Assembly: GCA_006384855.1 (NCBI GenBank)
Contig: VCJN01001647.1
Location: 62,001 to 126,000 of the forward strand
Length of the DNA stretch: 64,000 bases
Reading direction: 5' to 3'
Origin: Tetraselmis striata
Taxonomy: Eukaryota > Chlorophyta > Chlorodendrophyceae > Chlorodendrales > Chlorodendraceae
Shown here: in pieces, positions 47,827-59,700 of the stretch
Layout: every line of letters begins with the position of its first letter
Numbering within the stretch: position 1 is the first letter of the stretch
The notes under the pieces: model-generated
The model's database searches: none
What the model was told of the DNA's origin: nothing
The model's input: the letters and a program-made list of their open reading frames with translations, nothing else
Translations under genes and position numbers: made by a program

Positions 47827-50800
47827 ATGGCTTTTCTGGCCCGGGCCACGGTGCTCCTTGCGACGGCTGCCCTGGCCCTGCCTCCCGCGGTGCTTGCCTC
47901 ACCTTGGGACCTGCGAGATTACGATCGTGTCTGCGAGGAGACTCGCCTCAGTCGCATCCGCTCCGATGCATCTGGCGTTACATACTCCCCGGTGACCAAC
48001 ACTCTGTGGGTCGTTGCCCGCAAACCGATGGGGCTGTTTGAGTACGACATAGATGGCGACTATCTGCGATACGTCGAGGTTGGCAATATGCGCTTCAAGG
48101 ATCCAGAAGGTGCGCCGCCCTGCCACTGCCCGCCGCTCCGCCCCTTTCCTCGTCCCCAAGATGAAATGCAGTCGCCCTCCTCGGATCGCCTACGCACGTG
48201 TGATCTACAACCCGGAAGCTTGCTACGCATGCAACCGTGAGTATTCGGCGAGCTTAGGTATTCCCATCGTTGCAAGCGACCTGTCACAGTGTCACATCGC
48301 TATGCACAGCTGACATACCGCGCCGCTTTATATCGGTCAATGCGGCGGCCGTTTGATCTGAAATTGTCGCCTCACGTTCGGCATAGGGCGTATCGCTTCC
48401 ACGATGTTCTCAAATGCAAGTCGCGTTCGGGGCTACATGCCGTGTTCCTCCAGCCTGTAACGCCGGCTTGAAATCCCCCCCCCCCCCCCCCCCCCCCCCC
48501 CCCACACGACGGAAGATACTGGTACGAGCTCGCGTTTCCGCCCCAGGCCAGGCGCCAGCTGGAATCGAACCGACGCGCGCGGCTATAACCACGAAGCGCG
48601 ATTGCCGAGTAGTGACGATGGGCGAGTACAGCGCGAGTACTCGTACGCGCGTTCGCGCGCGGGGCAGGCTTGGCAGGCGGCGCGCGCGGAATTAATAACA
48701 CTCACTGTGTTGCCGCTTTGCTTGTGCCGTCCTTTTCCTGCCTTTACATGCAGGGATTACCTGGATGTACGAGCATCGCTTCGCGGTAAGCCAGGAGCGC
48801 TCCGACAATGACAAGCCAGGCAGGCGAAAATCTCAGATCACCATCTTTGACATCAAGCCCTGGGAGCGCCACCCCCGCCACGTCCGCACCCTCCTGGTCG
48901 ATGACTTCCGCCAGTCCAACAACAAGGGGCTGGAGGCCATCACCTGGGACCCGCACAGCGAGGAGTTCATCGTCGGCCAGGAGATGGACCCGCTGGCCAG
49001 CTACCGGGTGGACCCGCGCAGTGGGAGGGCCAAGCAGGTGATGAGGCGAGCGGAGCGCTCAAGGGAGCTGCGCGACTTTGCGGGCATGTACTACCGCCCG
49101 CGCGACGACGGCGCCTACGTGCTGTCCCGAGGCTCCAGGAGTGTGCTCAAGCTGGACGAGGACGGGCGCCCCGTTCCAGGACAAGAGAGCAAGGTGGTGG
49201 TGGGCCGCATCCCCGAGGGGCTGACGTTCTCCTCCGACGGCGCGCTGATGTTCGTCGTGGCCGAGCCCAACCACCTGCTGGTCAAGAGCAGCATCGGGAC
49301 CTGCAGCTGGCGCCCCGACAGGGACATCCTCCGGCAGTACCTGGGCGACGGCGGCTCCAGCCTTAACCCTGATTCAGAGTCGGAAACCCCGTCCGAGTCG
49401 CCCTCCGAGTCGGACTCCGAGGAGGTGGTCTACGGCCCGCTGCGCACGGAGGGCTACTGCAACTTCAACGGATGCAAAGACGGCGCCCAGGGAAGCGAGT
49501 GGTGCCTCGCCACCATCGACAACTGCGTGGCCGGCTGCAACGGCTGGTGGTGCTCCAACATCCCTGCCGTGCCGCCCATCAACCAGGCCAACTACATCGC
49601 CCCGCCCAGCCCTCCGCCGCCGGGGGCGCCGCCAGCCCCGCCCGCACCGCCGAGCCCCCCCGCGCCTGGCGCTCCTCTGCCCTGGTACGAGCAGGGGGAG
49701 GAGAATGGCTACTGCAACTGGGACGGCTGCAACGGCGAGGAGCAGGGGCAGATATGGTGCCGCCGGAGCGTGGGCAACTGCGTCGCCTGCATGGGGACCT
49801 GGTGCGCCAAGGAGCCCAGCAGCGACGGCACAGATCCGGTTGACCCCGAGCGCTACGACGAGCTCTACCCCGACACCGCCGCAGACACTGAGGGCTCCGA
49901 CGCCGGCGCGGCGGACCTCGCGGCGCAGGCGGGCGAGGACGCAGACGAGGCGCTGCCGAATGGCTACCAGGCGCAGGTGAGCGTGATGATCAGCGGCCGC
50001 GTCGGCGGCTTTGACGACGCCGAGCAGGGCGCCATGCTCAAGGTCGCCGCCCGCGCGACGTACGGCTCGCCCGACGCCGACGTCATGCTGAGCATGGCCC
50101 AGCTGGGCGACGGGCGCCGCCGCGCGCTGCTGAACGGAGAGCCCATGCCCGCGGCGCTGTCGGAGCTCACCGGCGGCAAGCCCGCCACCGTTGTCCGCCT
50201 CAGCGCACTGGGCGTGACCGCAGACCACGCGGACAACCTGGAGCGCAGCATCAGGGAAGCCATTGAGTCGGGCGAATTCGCCCGTGAGCTCAATGTGGCC
50301 GGGCTGGCGGACGTTGGCTCGGTGGCGGTGCTGGGCAGCGGCGTGCAGCGGGCGGCCATGCCCGCGGAGGACTTCCCGAGGGTGGACAACCCGGTGGAGC
50401 AGGGCGATGTGATCGTGGTGTACCTTGAGCCGGAGGGCGGCAACCTCACCCTGCTCACCGGCGCCGTCATCGCCCTCGCGAGCGTGCTCGCGCTGCTCAT
50501 CGGCGGGGCGGCCGTCATGTGCTGCCTCAGGCGCCGCGCGGCTTGCGACTCAGCCTGCGCGGCGCCGCACGCGGCTTCCGCTGGCGGCGCGGCGGGCGCG
50601 CGGGAGCTGAAGCAGGACGTGGTGCTGCAGATGACGCCCCCGCCGGCGCGCCCCCTGCGCCCGCCCCGTGCCTCCGCCAAAGAGGGCGCCGCGCCCGGCC
50701 ACCGCCGCAACAACAGCGATGCTTCCTCCACCTGCGGCCTGCTGACCACGCTGGACTCGCCCCTGGGGACACCCGGCCACTCCCGCCAGACCAGCCTGTT

Positions 50801-50924
50801 CAACGGCGCCGACAGGCTGGCGGGCATCAGCGACAGCCTGGTGCTGGAATCCCCGCAGGCCGGGGAGGCCGCCGCTGTCCGCAGCCATGAGGTGCGGGTG
50901 TCCGTGGAGCAGGCGGATCAGTGA
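47827..50924 (+). CDS. Type-I membrane protein, SdiA-regulated/YjiK-like propeller (paralog C)
   Basis: Two exons, 47827-48109 and 48754-50924, joined in phase 1 inside DPEG|ITW; 817 residues. Residues 1-24 are a signal peptide ending AVLA. The propeller spans about 25-300: SGVTYSPVTNTLWVV, LFEYDIDGDYLRYV, GLEAITWDPHSEEFIVGQE, LRDFAGMYYRP and IPEGLTFSSDGALMFVVAE. Two six-Cys modules follow, near 329-361 and about 413-445 (YCNFNGC and YCNWDGC types), linked by PPSPPPPGAPPAPPAPPSPP, a likely hydroxyproline-glycosylated spacer. An SEA-like region with RRRALL and ELTGGKPATVVRLSALG comes next. A transmembrane helix lies at about 660-685 (LLTGAVIALASVLALLIGG), then a CCLRRR stop-transfer and a Ser/Thr/Pro cytosolic tail. 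TGTAA 203 nt after the stop fits a chlorophyte poly(A) signal. It is the most complete of the three paralogs. Function unknown. Confidence 0.92.
48475..48503. repeat. Poly(C) run, 29 bases, in paralog C intron
   Basis: It lies within intron 48110-48753 on the transcribed-sense strand, about 250 nt upstream of the acceptor. Confidence 0.9.
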
Positions 50925-51311
50925 GGGGTCCGCACGACGACGAGTGTTCACCCGGCGTCACCCTCCAGACAAGAACGAGACTAATGCGTGAGATTATCCT
51001 TATGCCAAGACACAATGGCACCAGTAGCATCCGGCTCTCCGATTGAAGCGGGAGCAGGTAGCCAGGCGTGCCCTGCGTCCCGTTGTGACACACGAGGCAG
51101 GCTACGCTGAAGGCTACCTCACATCATGTAATGCATGAACAACAAAAGAATGAGCTGTTTTGCGCCGAGGAGCTGGAGATTCCGTACATTTTGTGTTCAT
51201 GGTATGTTTTTATGTTCATGGTGTGTATGATAGTAATGAGTTGCCAGATGAATACATGGACTCCCTCCCATTGCGCAAGTGGGAGGAGAGCGGGGGGGGG
51301 GGGGGGGGGGG

Positions 51312-51986
51312 CAAATTGCAGAACAGTGTTTTTTAGCAAACCAAAATGAGTGAGGTTATTACGACAGTATGTCTGAGGCCACCATGATTCTCTTATCGAC
51401 AAACATCATCAGCATCCGCCAGCGTTCATTTATTATAAATTGATTTGATTTCCCAGACTGTTGATTTGATTCCCCGCCGCCTGAAGAGTGGGCACTGTAA
51501 TGTTATTATAGGGTATGCTAGTGGCAGTATTAGTAGTAGAGAACGGTACGAGTGTTGCGATATATTGCAGTTGCTACTCCCTTGTTCGTGTACAAGTATA
51601 TCAAGGCGTCTCTGCGGTGCACGTCGCTGCATTGTTGCAAGGGCAAATTGCAGAACAGTGTTTTTTAGCAAACCAAAATGAGTGAGGTTATTACGACAGT
51701 ATGCCAGGCCACCATGATTCTCTTATATATCGACAAACATCATCAGCATCCGCCAGCGTTTATGTATTAAAAATTGTCTGATTCAATTTCCCGGACTGTT
51801 GATTTGATTCCCCGCCGCCTGAAGAGTGGGCACTGTTATGTTATCATAGTGTATGCTGGTGGCGATTTATATCAGTAGTAGAGAACTGTACGAGCCTTGC
51901 GATATATTATAGTCGCTACTCCCTTGTTAGTGGACAAGTATATCGAGGCGTCTGTGCTGTGTAAGTCGCTGCATTGCTGCAAGGGC
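51312..51986. repeat. Tandem duplication, 331-bp period
   Basis: Copy 1 (51312-51642) and copy 2 (51643-51986) both begin GCAAATTGCAGAACAGTGTT and end near CTGCATTGYTGCAAGGGC. They differ by scattered substitutions and small indels. Confidence 0.92.
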
Positions 51987-52812
51987 GCGCCAGGTGGGGA
52001 GAACGGCCACGACTGGGAGGCTACCAGCAGCGTGTGTCTCAGTAACTCGGCATGGCATTGGGCAAGTAGTAGTGCAGCGAAAGCTAGCCGCTGCAGTAAA
52101 AGCACGTGAGCATGGACACGCTTTGGGTGCCGGGTGCGAAATGGTGGGAAGCAGGAGAAGTGGCACCCTGGGAGGTATATATGTAGCGGCGTATTGTTGT
52201 TCATGCCGTCGCCTCTTCGCCTTCCCGCGTGGGGCGCAGTCACCAGCTCCTCCTAAGGGGTCCAATTAGAGGTCCCAATCTTGGGGCCCACGTAGGACAA
52301 CTATGTGGGGTCCCGCCTTACGCGGATGCGCTGCGACTACGTGATGTCGCGCATGCTTGCACACCTCGCCAGTAAAATAACCTCTCACAGATTCCGGCTG
52401 CCACATGAAGCATCCGTACACCATCAATACAACGTCGGGTGAGTGAAGTGTGACAATTATACGGCTACCGTATTCTACGGTTTAGTACGAGCACGATGTG
52501 TACCAATACAAGCACGATGTGTACATACCTGAGACTACGAGTAGATATGCAAGGTGATTGAAATGCTTTTGCTGTGTGGTTTGCGTTGCGGCAACCTTTC
52601 TGACAATGTTGATTTTCTCAAAACACTGAAGGCTCTCGTCTTTGCACCACCACTGCATACCATCTTTGTATTCGAGTCTCGAGCTGGAGACTGTCTCATA
52701 CACGCTGGTATATACAAGTGTGCACAGGTAGCCTGGCACACTGTTAGATATATGGCAATAATGATGAGCCAAGCATGAGAAATGACAGTAATAACGTTGC
52801 TGAGTGCTTGGC

Positions 52813-52912
52813 GTTTCGCGCCGTGCCCGCCCCGTAGACCTGACGACCAGCCCAATCGGCGCGGCCTCGTGCGGGATGCGGGCCGCTTTTAGGCGGCTTG
52901 TAGTGCTGATCT
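52813..52912. repeat. Dispersed repeat, copy of 33862-33975
   Basis: Both copies contain CGCGCCGTGCCCGCCCCGTA followed by GACCTGACGACC, then GCGGCCTCGTGC and TAGGCGGCTTGTA. The two copies are about 19 kb apart and in the same orientation. No coding potential or terminal structure is evident. Confidence 0.85.
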
Positions 52913-55900
52913 CTTAATCCAGCGAAGATAGGATAGCTCTATAGTATCGGACATTTGCATTTTTTGCGCGCGCGGCGGTGGGATTGTATGAAGGAGTAAA
53001 GGACAACGATAGACAACAATGAGCCAGCTAGTCGTCATCCATGTGTAGGTTCGCAAAGTCGGGCAGTGGGGCAGTACAACGACTCGTGATGCAAGACAGG
53101 TATATAACGTTCTCGTTCTGTTACTTTGCTGATATTGGCGCTCCGTCAACGACGCTCCGCCGCAAGAATAAAAATGTATCCTGCAAAATATTATATATAT
53201 GAAAAAGCATTGGCCGACAATACAAGGCAAGAATATGACGCAATGTGTGAGTGTGTTTTGCAGTGCGGATGCTCATCGTCGTCATCCGAGACCAGCACTA
53301 AAAAAATCACCAGCTGCAGTAGTGCAGAGCTTTATGTTCTGCTCGAGTCGGCGGGGACTTGTTTAATCATTCATGAGCTAACAGTGGTGGCGGTGCTGGT
53401 GTGCTACAACATTATTGTGACACATCATCGGTACTCGGTGGTGTTACGAGACGACAGCAGCTGCAGCTCATTACGCGCTGCAAGAAATCGTGACCGATCA
53501 TTATATAATTTATTGAGACGACACGGCATAGCACCTTGCTAGCATAGTTACTGTGATTGTTGTACGCGTACCGGCTCGTTCGTGACTACTCCAGCGTCGT
53601 AACAGCGCTGAAATGCCCGACACCAGCAAAGTGGCAGGTTGTTACTGATTAATATATTGCGCATATATGTTATAATTGTCTTATTCACACAAGTGGGACA
53701 GCTAGGCGTGCCGCATCAGCTAAATAGCAAAGGAACAATATTATCAGTTGGCACAGCTAGGAGGCGCCGATCATCATCAGTATAATTTATAATTCTATTT
53801 TATTTGGCAATCTACTACTGCATCGCGTCGTAGCTTACGACATCAGTGGCTAGCATATCCCGCGCCGGCAGATGAGACTATATTGTCATATATATTGCTG
53901 TACAAAACTACAGCAAAATAATACAATATGATGTGATGGCATGCATATACATGTCACTGTCAAAATAATAAGAAATAAGTGCTGCTGTGAGGGGATACGC
54001 TTATGGTGGCAAGAGTCTGTGCTACTCCGAAGTTGTGAGGGTGAGAGTATTATGATTACAGTCGGCGTGGCGCCGTGCTGATATATCAGCAGGCGCAGTG
54101 CGGCCGACAGGGCGCGGGCGTCCGACATCGGGCGCGCGCTACGCGCCTTAACATGGTTATGGTAATCTAGGGTTAGTGAGGGTATAGGATATATCCTCAC
54201 AGCTGCCGACTACGCGGCATAACTTAGAACACAAACTTCGGTATAGAATTCGCGCGCTCATTTGCTCAGCGATTAGGGTGTCGTCCATCATCACACCGTC
54301 GATGAACACATTTCTTACATAAGTAGTGCCGCCACGACGAATACATTGCGATTAATTCGTCTCAGATATATACAGCGTATTTACGGAAGGCCACCACGGC
54401 TTCTCATAATAATCGTTTTTCAATAATCCACGTATTATAAGTGCATATTGGCACCCGCGCGTTCATCGCATTGGTGTCGCTATGCATACATTTCGGCACC
54501 GGCGCATTATTTACCGCGGCGGCCTACTACAATACGCCGTCATGACTACACTCTTCGAGGTAAGTCTTGGTTTCGGGTATTCAATCGACATTCACATATG
54601 TGCATGTATCGAGGCCGTGCACGCGTGCGTGCATGTTGCTAAGGGTGGGTAGTACGGCTTGAGAGAAATGCTAGACCTGATATCGCCGCGTGTTAAAGCC
54701 GTTCCCATCAGCACTTTCTTTCAGGCAAAACAAAGCGAGTGGCGCTAGCGCTTCAAAACCACATATTGCGCGCCATCCATATGCACATATAGCCATGGAA
54801 CGCATCTACCCCCGTACTACTCATACGACACCGCTCTTGGTATGATAGCTACCCACCACGCGTAAAGGTCATTTTAACTAGATTGTTCAGGGTATGTATG
54901 GGATAAACCCTATATATGGATTCCGCTAGCTTACGAGCAAAATCACAGGTAAAAATGTTATTGTTGTGATCGTCGAACGCGCGCGCATGAGACGGTTCTC
55001 GGGGCCTTCTCGTTGTGAGGCGCAGCTTTCCTATACTAGTGCGTGGCTACATCATGCTGCCTATCGCACGGCACCGCGGGCCGAGTGGTCGCACCAGAAG
55101 TTTGTAACGGCGTGGACTGCAATGCATCGATACTGGTGGAAATATTGCTTTCAAGAGGGGGGGGGGGGGGGACCTGGCGCGGCGGCCGTTTGCATCACTC
55201 AATGGGGACATGTGCCAAGTATGCGTGTTTCGTGTGCGAGTGCACCATGCACATTCTCGCACCACATGGTCTTAGGCATTGAGACGCACGTGGCGTACAA
55301 TTGCACGCCCATGATGTGGCCACATATAACCACGAACGACGTTACGTTTCGCATATGTTTTTTTAACGTTTTTAGCCCGAAACGTACATTAGCGTGCCAT
55401 ACGCCCAGTAGAAGAACTTGAATATGGGCAGCTACGTTCGGCTTGGAATTTATGAGATTTACTTAAGCATTCTGTGAGCAATCCTTGCAATGCGATGAAC
55501 ATCTGCGTGTCTTCTTCGGGTACTCGACGAGGGCGCGACACTGCAGTTTTGATGGTATCAGCACACAACGTGCAGTGGCTTGCGCGTGCATGGCCCCACC
55601 GCGCCCAACAACGTGCTAGCCCCTTTGCTAGCATGTTTCCTCAACCATGCATGGTCATCCCATCATGCCACCGACGCTCCATGCATGCGCAGTGATGGCA
55701 TCACGTGTGGAGCACCAATCACACTGCTGTGGGGGCTCCTTCTAACGCGCTATGTGGTGCCATGTCCACTCGCTACGATATGTGGCGCAGTTGTTAGGAT
55801 GATAGGGTTCGATCAAATCCTATAACAATTAAGGCCGATCACAAATGATGTGCAATAGTATTCTAGGGTTTTTGGTCGTAAACCCTATATTCAGCTGCCC

Positions 55901-56722
55901 ATGACCCATCTCTTCGTAAACCCATAACTGGCGACAAAGGGGCTGGGGCTGATGTGGAGGTGATACAAGCAATGCTGTGTGTACAGTGACGGACTGTCTA
56001 TCGCCAGCGCAAGGTCGCCAGCAGCATCCGCAGCTTATTGCTTGCCATTGTTGTCTACATGCCTGCCTGCCCGATCTTGTATGTATTACCCACCACGCCG
56101 CGTATGCGTACCGTTGCTGATGTATACCCGCCAACAGCCGGTAGGTACCCAGGCGCTGCTTGGTGGCATGTGCATCCCCATCTAATAAAATACGCAACTG
56201 TATGTGTCCCAGCATGGCGCCAGACAAATGGATGCATGATGCGACACCTTCCCCACCGGCAAGTAGGCAGCACACCGGGGCAGGTAGGGATGGATGCGCT
56301 GCGACGTACATATATTACAGTCTGCTGCAATTCCGGATGTTTCTCAGAGTCTGCTGCAAACGCGAAACCAACATGACCTGCCTGAATAGAACACGATTAA
56401 CAAAGAAGAAGAAAAAATGCCGCTGCGAAGTGGGGTCGCCCTCTGGGGCGGTGCAGCGAGAGCAAGCGCCCGCTGCTATAGGCAGGGCGGATAAATGGCG
56501 TGGGACACCACCTGTCTACTACTACGCTGGCATGGGCTTGCACCCAATGCGCGGAAAGAAGGAGGGGGGAGGAGGAGGGGGGGGGGGGGGGGTTTAAGGG
56601 CAGACGCCCTGCGTGATCAATGTTTGGCCCTTTTGTGGCGCTATATACAAGTTCGCTTAGATGGCCAAGAGCAATTGGCCACCTAGCCGAAGCAGGCATT
56701 GATTACTGTCTGCAGGTGCCCT

Positions 56723-59700
56723 TCAGGACTCGAGCTTCACATCCTCGACGTCCACAGGGACAGCAGCGCTGTCGCTGGCGCCTGGCGCCATCTTGTCAAA
56801 CGGACGCTTCTCGCCCCACGGGACGTCAGGCGAGGCCGGCGTCGCGAGCGGGTGATGCCAGTGGCGAATGGCGAACCAGAGCAGAAGGCCAAGGCTCGCG
56901 GTCGCCGCAAGCGCTGCGGCTGCGGCGGTGATGCCAACGTACACCGGCGCGTCCAGGGCACCCGCATGTTGGAAATGGTCTGCAAGGTCACATCACCAGG
57001 GGGGGGGGGGGGGGGGCACGCAGATCAGTGCGGTCACATGCCGTGGCGCGCTCTTGGGTTGGAGCTCGCATATGAGCGCACGGATTGGGGTAATTCAGCA
57101 GAGCGCTCGTGACAATTATCGCGACTGTTATCATAGAGCGTCTGCTCGAGAAAAGACACGCCTTGCTCCGAAACCATGTTATCCATGCTACAGCGAGTTC
57201 AATGGCAGAGGAGTATTGAGCAGCGCCAAACCTCTCTTAAAAACCTCCCCAAGGTTGGAAGCAAACTGATTGCTAACAAACATTTTCAGTGCTCCAAAAC
57301 CACGCACTGTGAGTTTGGAGGTCATACGGCAATTTACCCGTCGTCTTTTTGTGTGTGCCGCAACACAATGGACAATATATCACTTCAGCAAGCATATTGA
57401 GCCCCGTAATAGTACCCCAGCATGCCCCCATCCCTGGACCGCGTATCGAAAGAAATCGTGGAACAGGATGGGTTTCGAGCATACACACACGCGGTTGTGA
57501 ATAGGACTGGTTCATTGGGCGGTGAGTTGCCAAATTGAGACGAGAATCCGGTGCTGTTCACCGATTAATCACGACTGTTGGTAAGGAATGAGATCGTGGT
57601 AAACTTGGAGAGAAACACTTCATGGTGATTGAGATGTGGTTTTGGAGCAGCGTAGTCGCAATCTGCAAGATTGCGTTGCGGCTATGCGTCATCCAGTTAC
57701 GTGGATCAGCGTATGGATACTCAGGTATAGGCATTCTAGAGCCAATACACCCAACGTCAAGGGGTTATGAATGTGGTTTTGGAGCACAAGCGTTCCCCGA
57801 TGTACCCAAAGCAGTGCAGCGCGATGCGGCACGGCGGGGACGCGGGCCTCACCAAGATTCGAAACGAGCGCCGCCGGCACCTGTTGCGTGCTGGCGCCCA
57901 TGGACGAGGGCATGTATGTGACGCCGCCGGTACGGCTGAGTACCTCCCCAACCTCCTCTTGGCTGGTGCCCTCAAGCTTGGCCACCAGAGCAGCAGTGTC
58001 AGGCGTAGCCGCCACGATGATCACCTGACATCGTGGCAAAAGCAGCGCACCGCCTCCATCAGACCCCCATGGCGCCTCAAGCACCGCAACGCGCCTATCC
58101 GAGCAGCCGAGAGAATTATGGGATGTGCGTTACCGTGGACAGGTTGTCCTCCTCGAGTGTGACGGCGGCGGGGTCTTCCAGAATCAAGAGATTGCGTGGT
58201 GCGACACCTGATACCGCGAGAAGCGCCCGGTCAGTTTCCGCAAAGAGCTTATTGATGTTGGGCGGCATGTGCGTGTGCATGTGCGCGGTGGCTGAAGGAG
58301 GATAAGGAGGAGGTACACGGCCAACCTGTGAGCTCTGCCGCCGCAGCCAACAGCTGCGCTTGATCCACATCGCCGCGCAGCTCAGCCAGCTGAACCGAGA
58401 GGAAGACAACGGTCTCGCTGCCGGGGTCGCCCTGCTGGGCCAGCAGCGGGCTCCAGTCCAGCACGTCATCGTCATAGTCGGCGTCGTCCTCGATCAGGTT
58501 GGTATAAAGTAGCTCGGCACGCTCGATCGGCGCCGAATTCATAGCTCCCATCTGCGCGGAGGCCTCCGGATGGAAGGGGGCGCGCGTCATGTCCCACTGC
58601 AGCCCCTCCGCCTCCTCCGCCGTGATGCCGCTGACCGTGTCACCGCACATGGAGGTGTTGAACTGGGTCGGGGGGACCCACGGCGCCGGCTCTGCCTCAT
58701 CACGCGACTCCGCCTTGGTGCGCCGGGCCGGCGCTGGGTCGGCGATGTAGGTGGATGAGTCCACCGGCGCCCAGACGTCCTGCCGGATGGTCGGCGGGCA
58801 CCAAGTCCCGCCACAATGGAGGACACACTGCAGGCATTGGCAGAAATCATCAGTGTCATACACCTGCCCAGCTAGAAATCACAGAGCTACAACATTAAAC
58901 CAGATTACATCGTAATAGAAAATAGCGCGCAGGTGGCAATCGACTACAAACGGCGGGCCTGACCGGGTGTAAATTGCCTCCCTTCCAGCGGTGCAGTAAA
59001 CAGCCTGCAAGCAACCTGATTACTCGAGTTCTGGTACTACCAGGGCGATTAGTACCGATACGAGTACAGCACCTGCTGTGGATGTTGATATCTGCGGATG
59101 ATTATGATGGGGGGGTTACAGGTACTGGTATATCACTCATAATAGTATATCCGATCACGATGAAACACGATACGCAACCGGAAATCGGAAATAAAGAACG
59201 TGAGCCGGTCCATAATGACTGGGCGACACACTATAATTAAACACTGTCCTTGGTGCTTTCCGAAATCAATTTGCACCACGGCTGAAATGTTTCTGTCAGA
59301 TTTCTTTCAAGAAAGGGCAAACGCTCAAGACATTTTCTATTTGTATTTTATTTCTAGTCTATTACAATTGCCGCATTTGCATGCCAAGAGACTGCCGAGT
59401 TTAGCTCACACACTATTGTAGTGTTATTATAATTTTAGTATTATCACAATATGCGGTACTACGGACAAGCTAATGCGATGTCCGACATGCCAAGAGACTG
59501 CCGAGTTTAGCTCACACACTATTGTAGTGTTATTATAATTTTAGTATAATCACAATATGCGGTACTACGGACAAGCTAATGCAATGTCCGACATGCTAAG
59601 AGACTGGTGAGTTTAGCTGACACACTATTGTAGTGTTATTATAATTTTAGTATCATCACAATATGCGGTACTACGGACAAGCTAATGCAATGTCCAACAT

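Larger units (their letters stand above)
50925..56722. other. Unassigned region between paralog C and gene D
   Basis: No gene was recognised. It includes the probable 3' UTR of paralog C, a G20 run (51292-51311), a 331-bp tandem duplication, a dispersed-repeat copy at 52813-52912, a G15 run (55157-55171) and a G16 run (56577-56592). Most of 53.5-55.9 kb is AT-rich with short ORFs. Confidence 0.5.

Noticed and set aside
48533-48620. Minus-strand tRNA-like sequence (CGGTTCGATTCCA) in the paralog C intron
   Set aside because: The anticodon stem-loop has a six-base loop and the acceptor stem does not pair. No functional tRNA supported.
49374-50827. Long minus-strand ORFs opposite paralog C
   Set aside because: They are antisense shadows of a GC-rich exon and have no domain or conserved motif.
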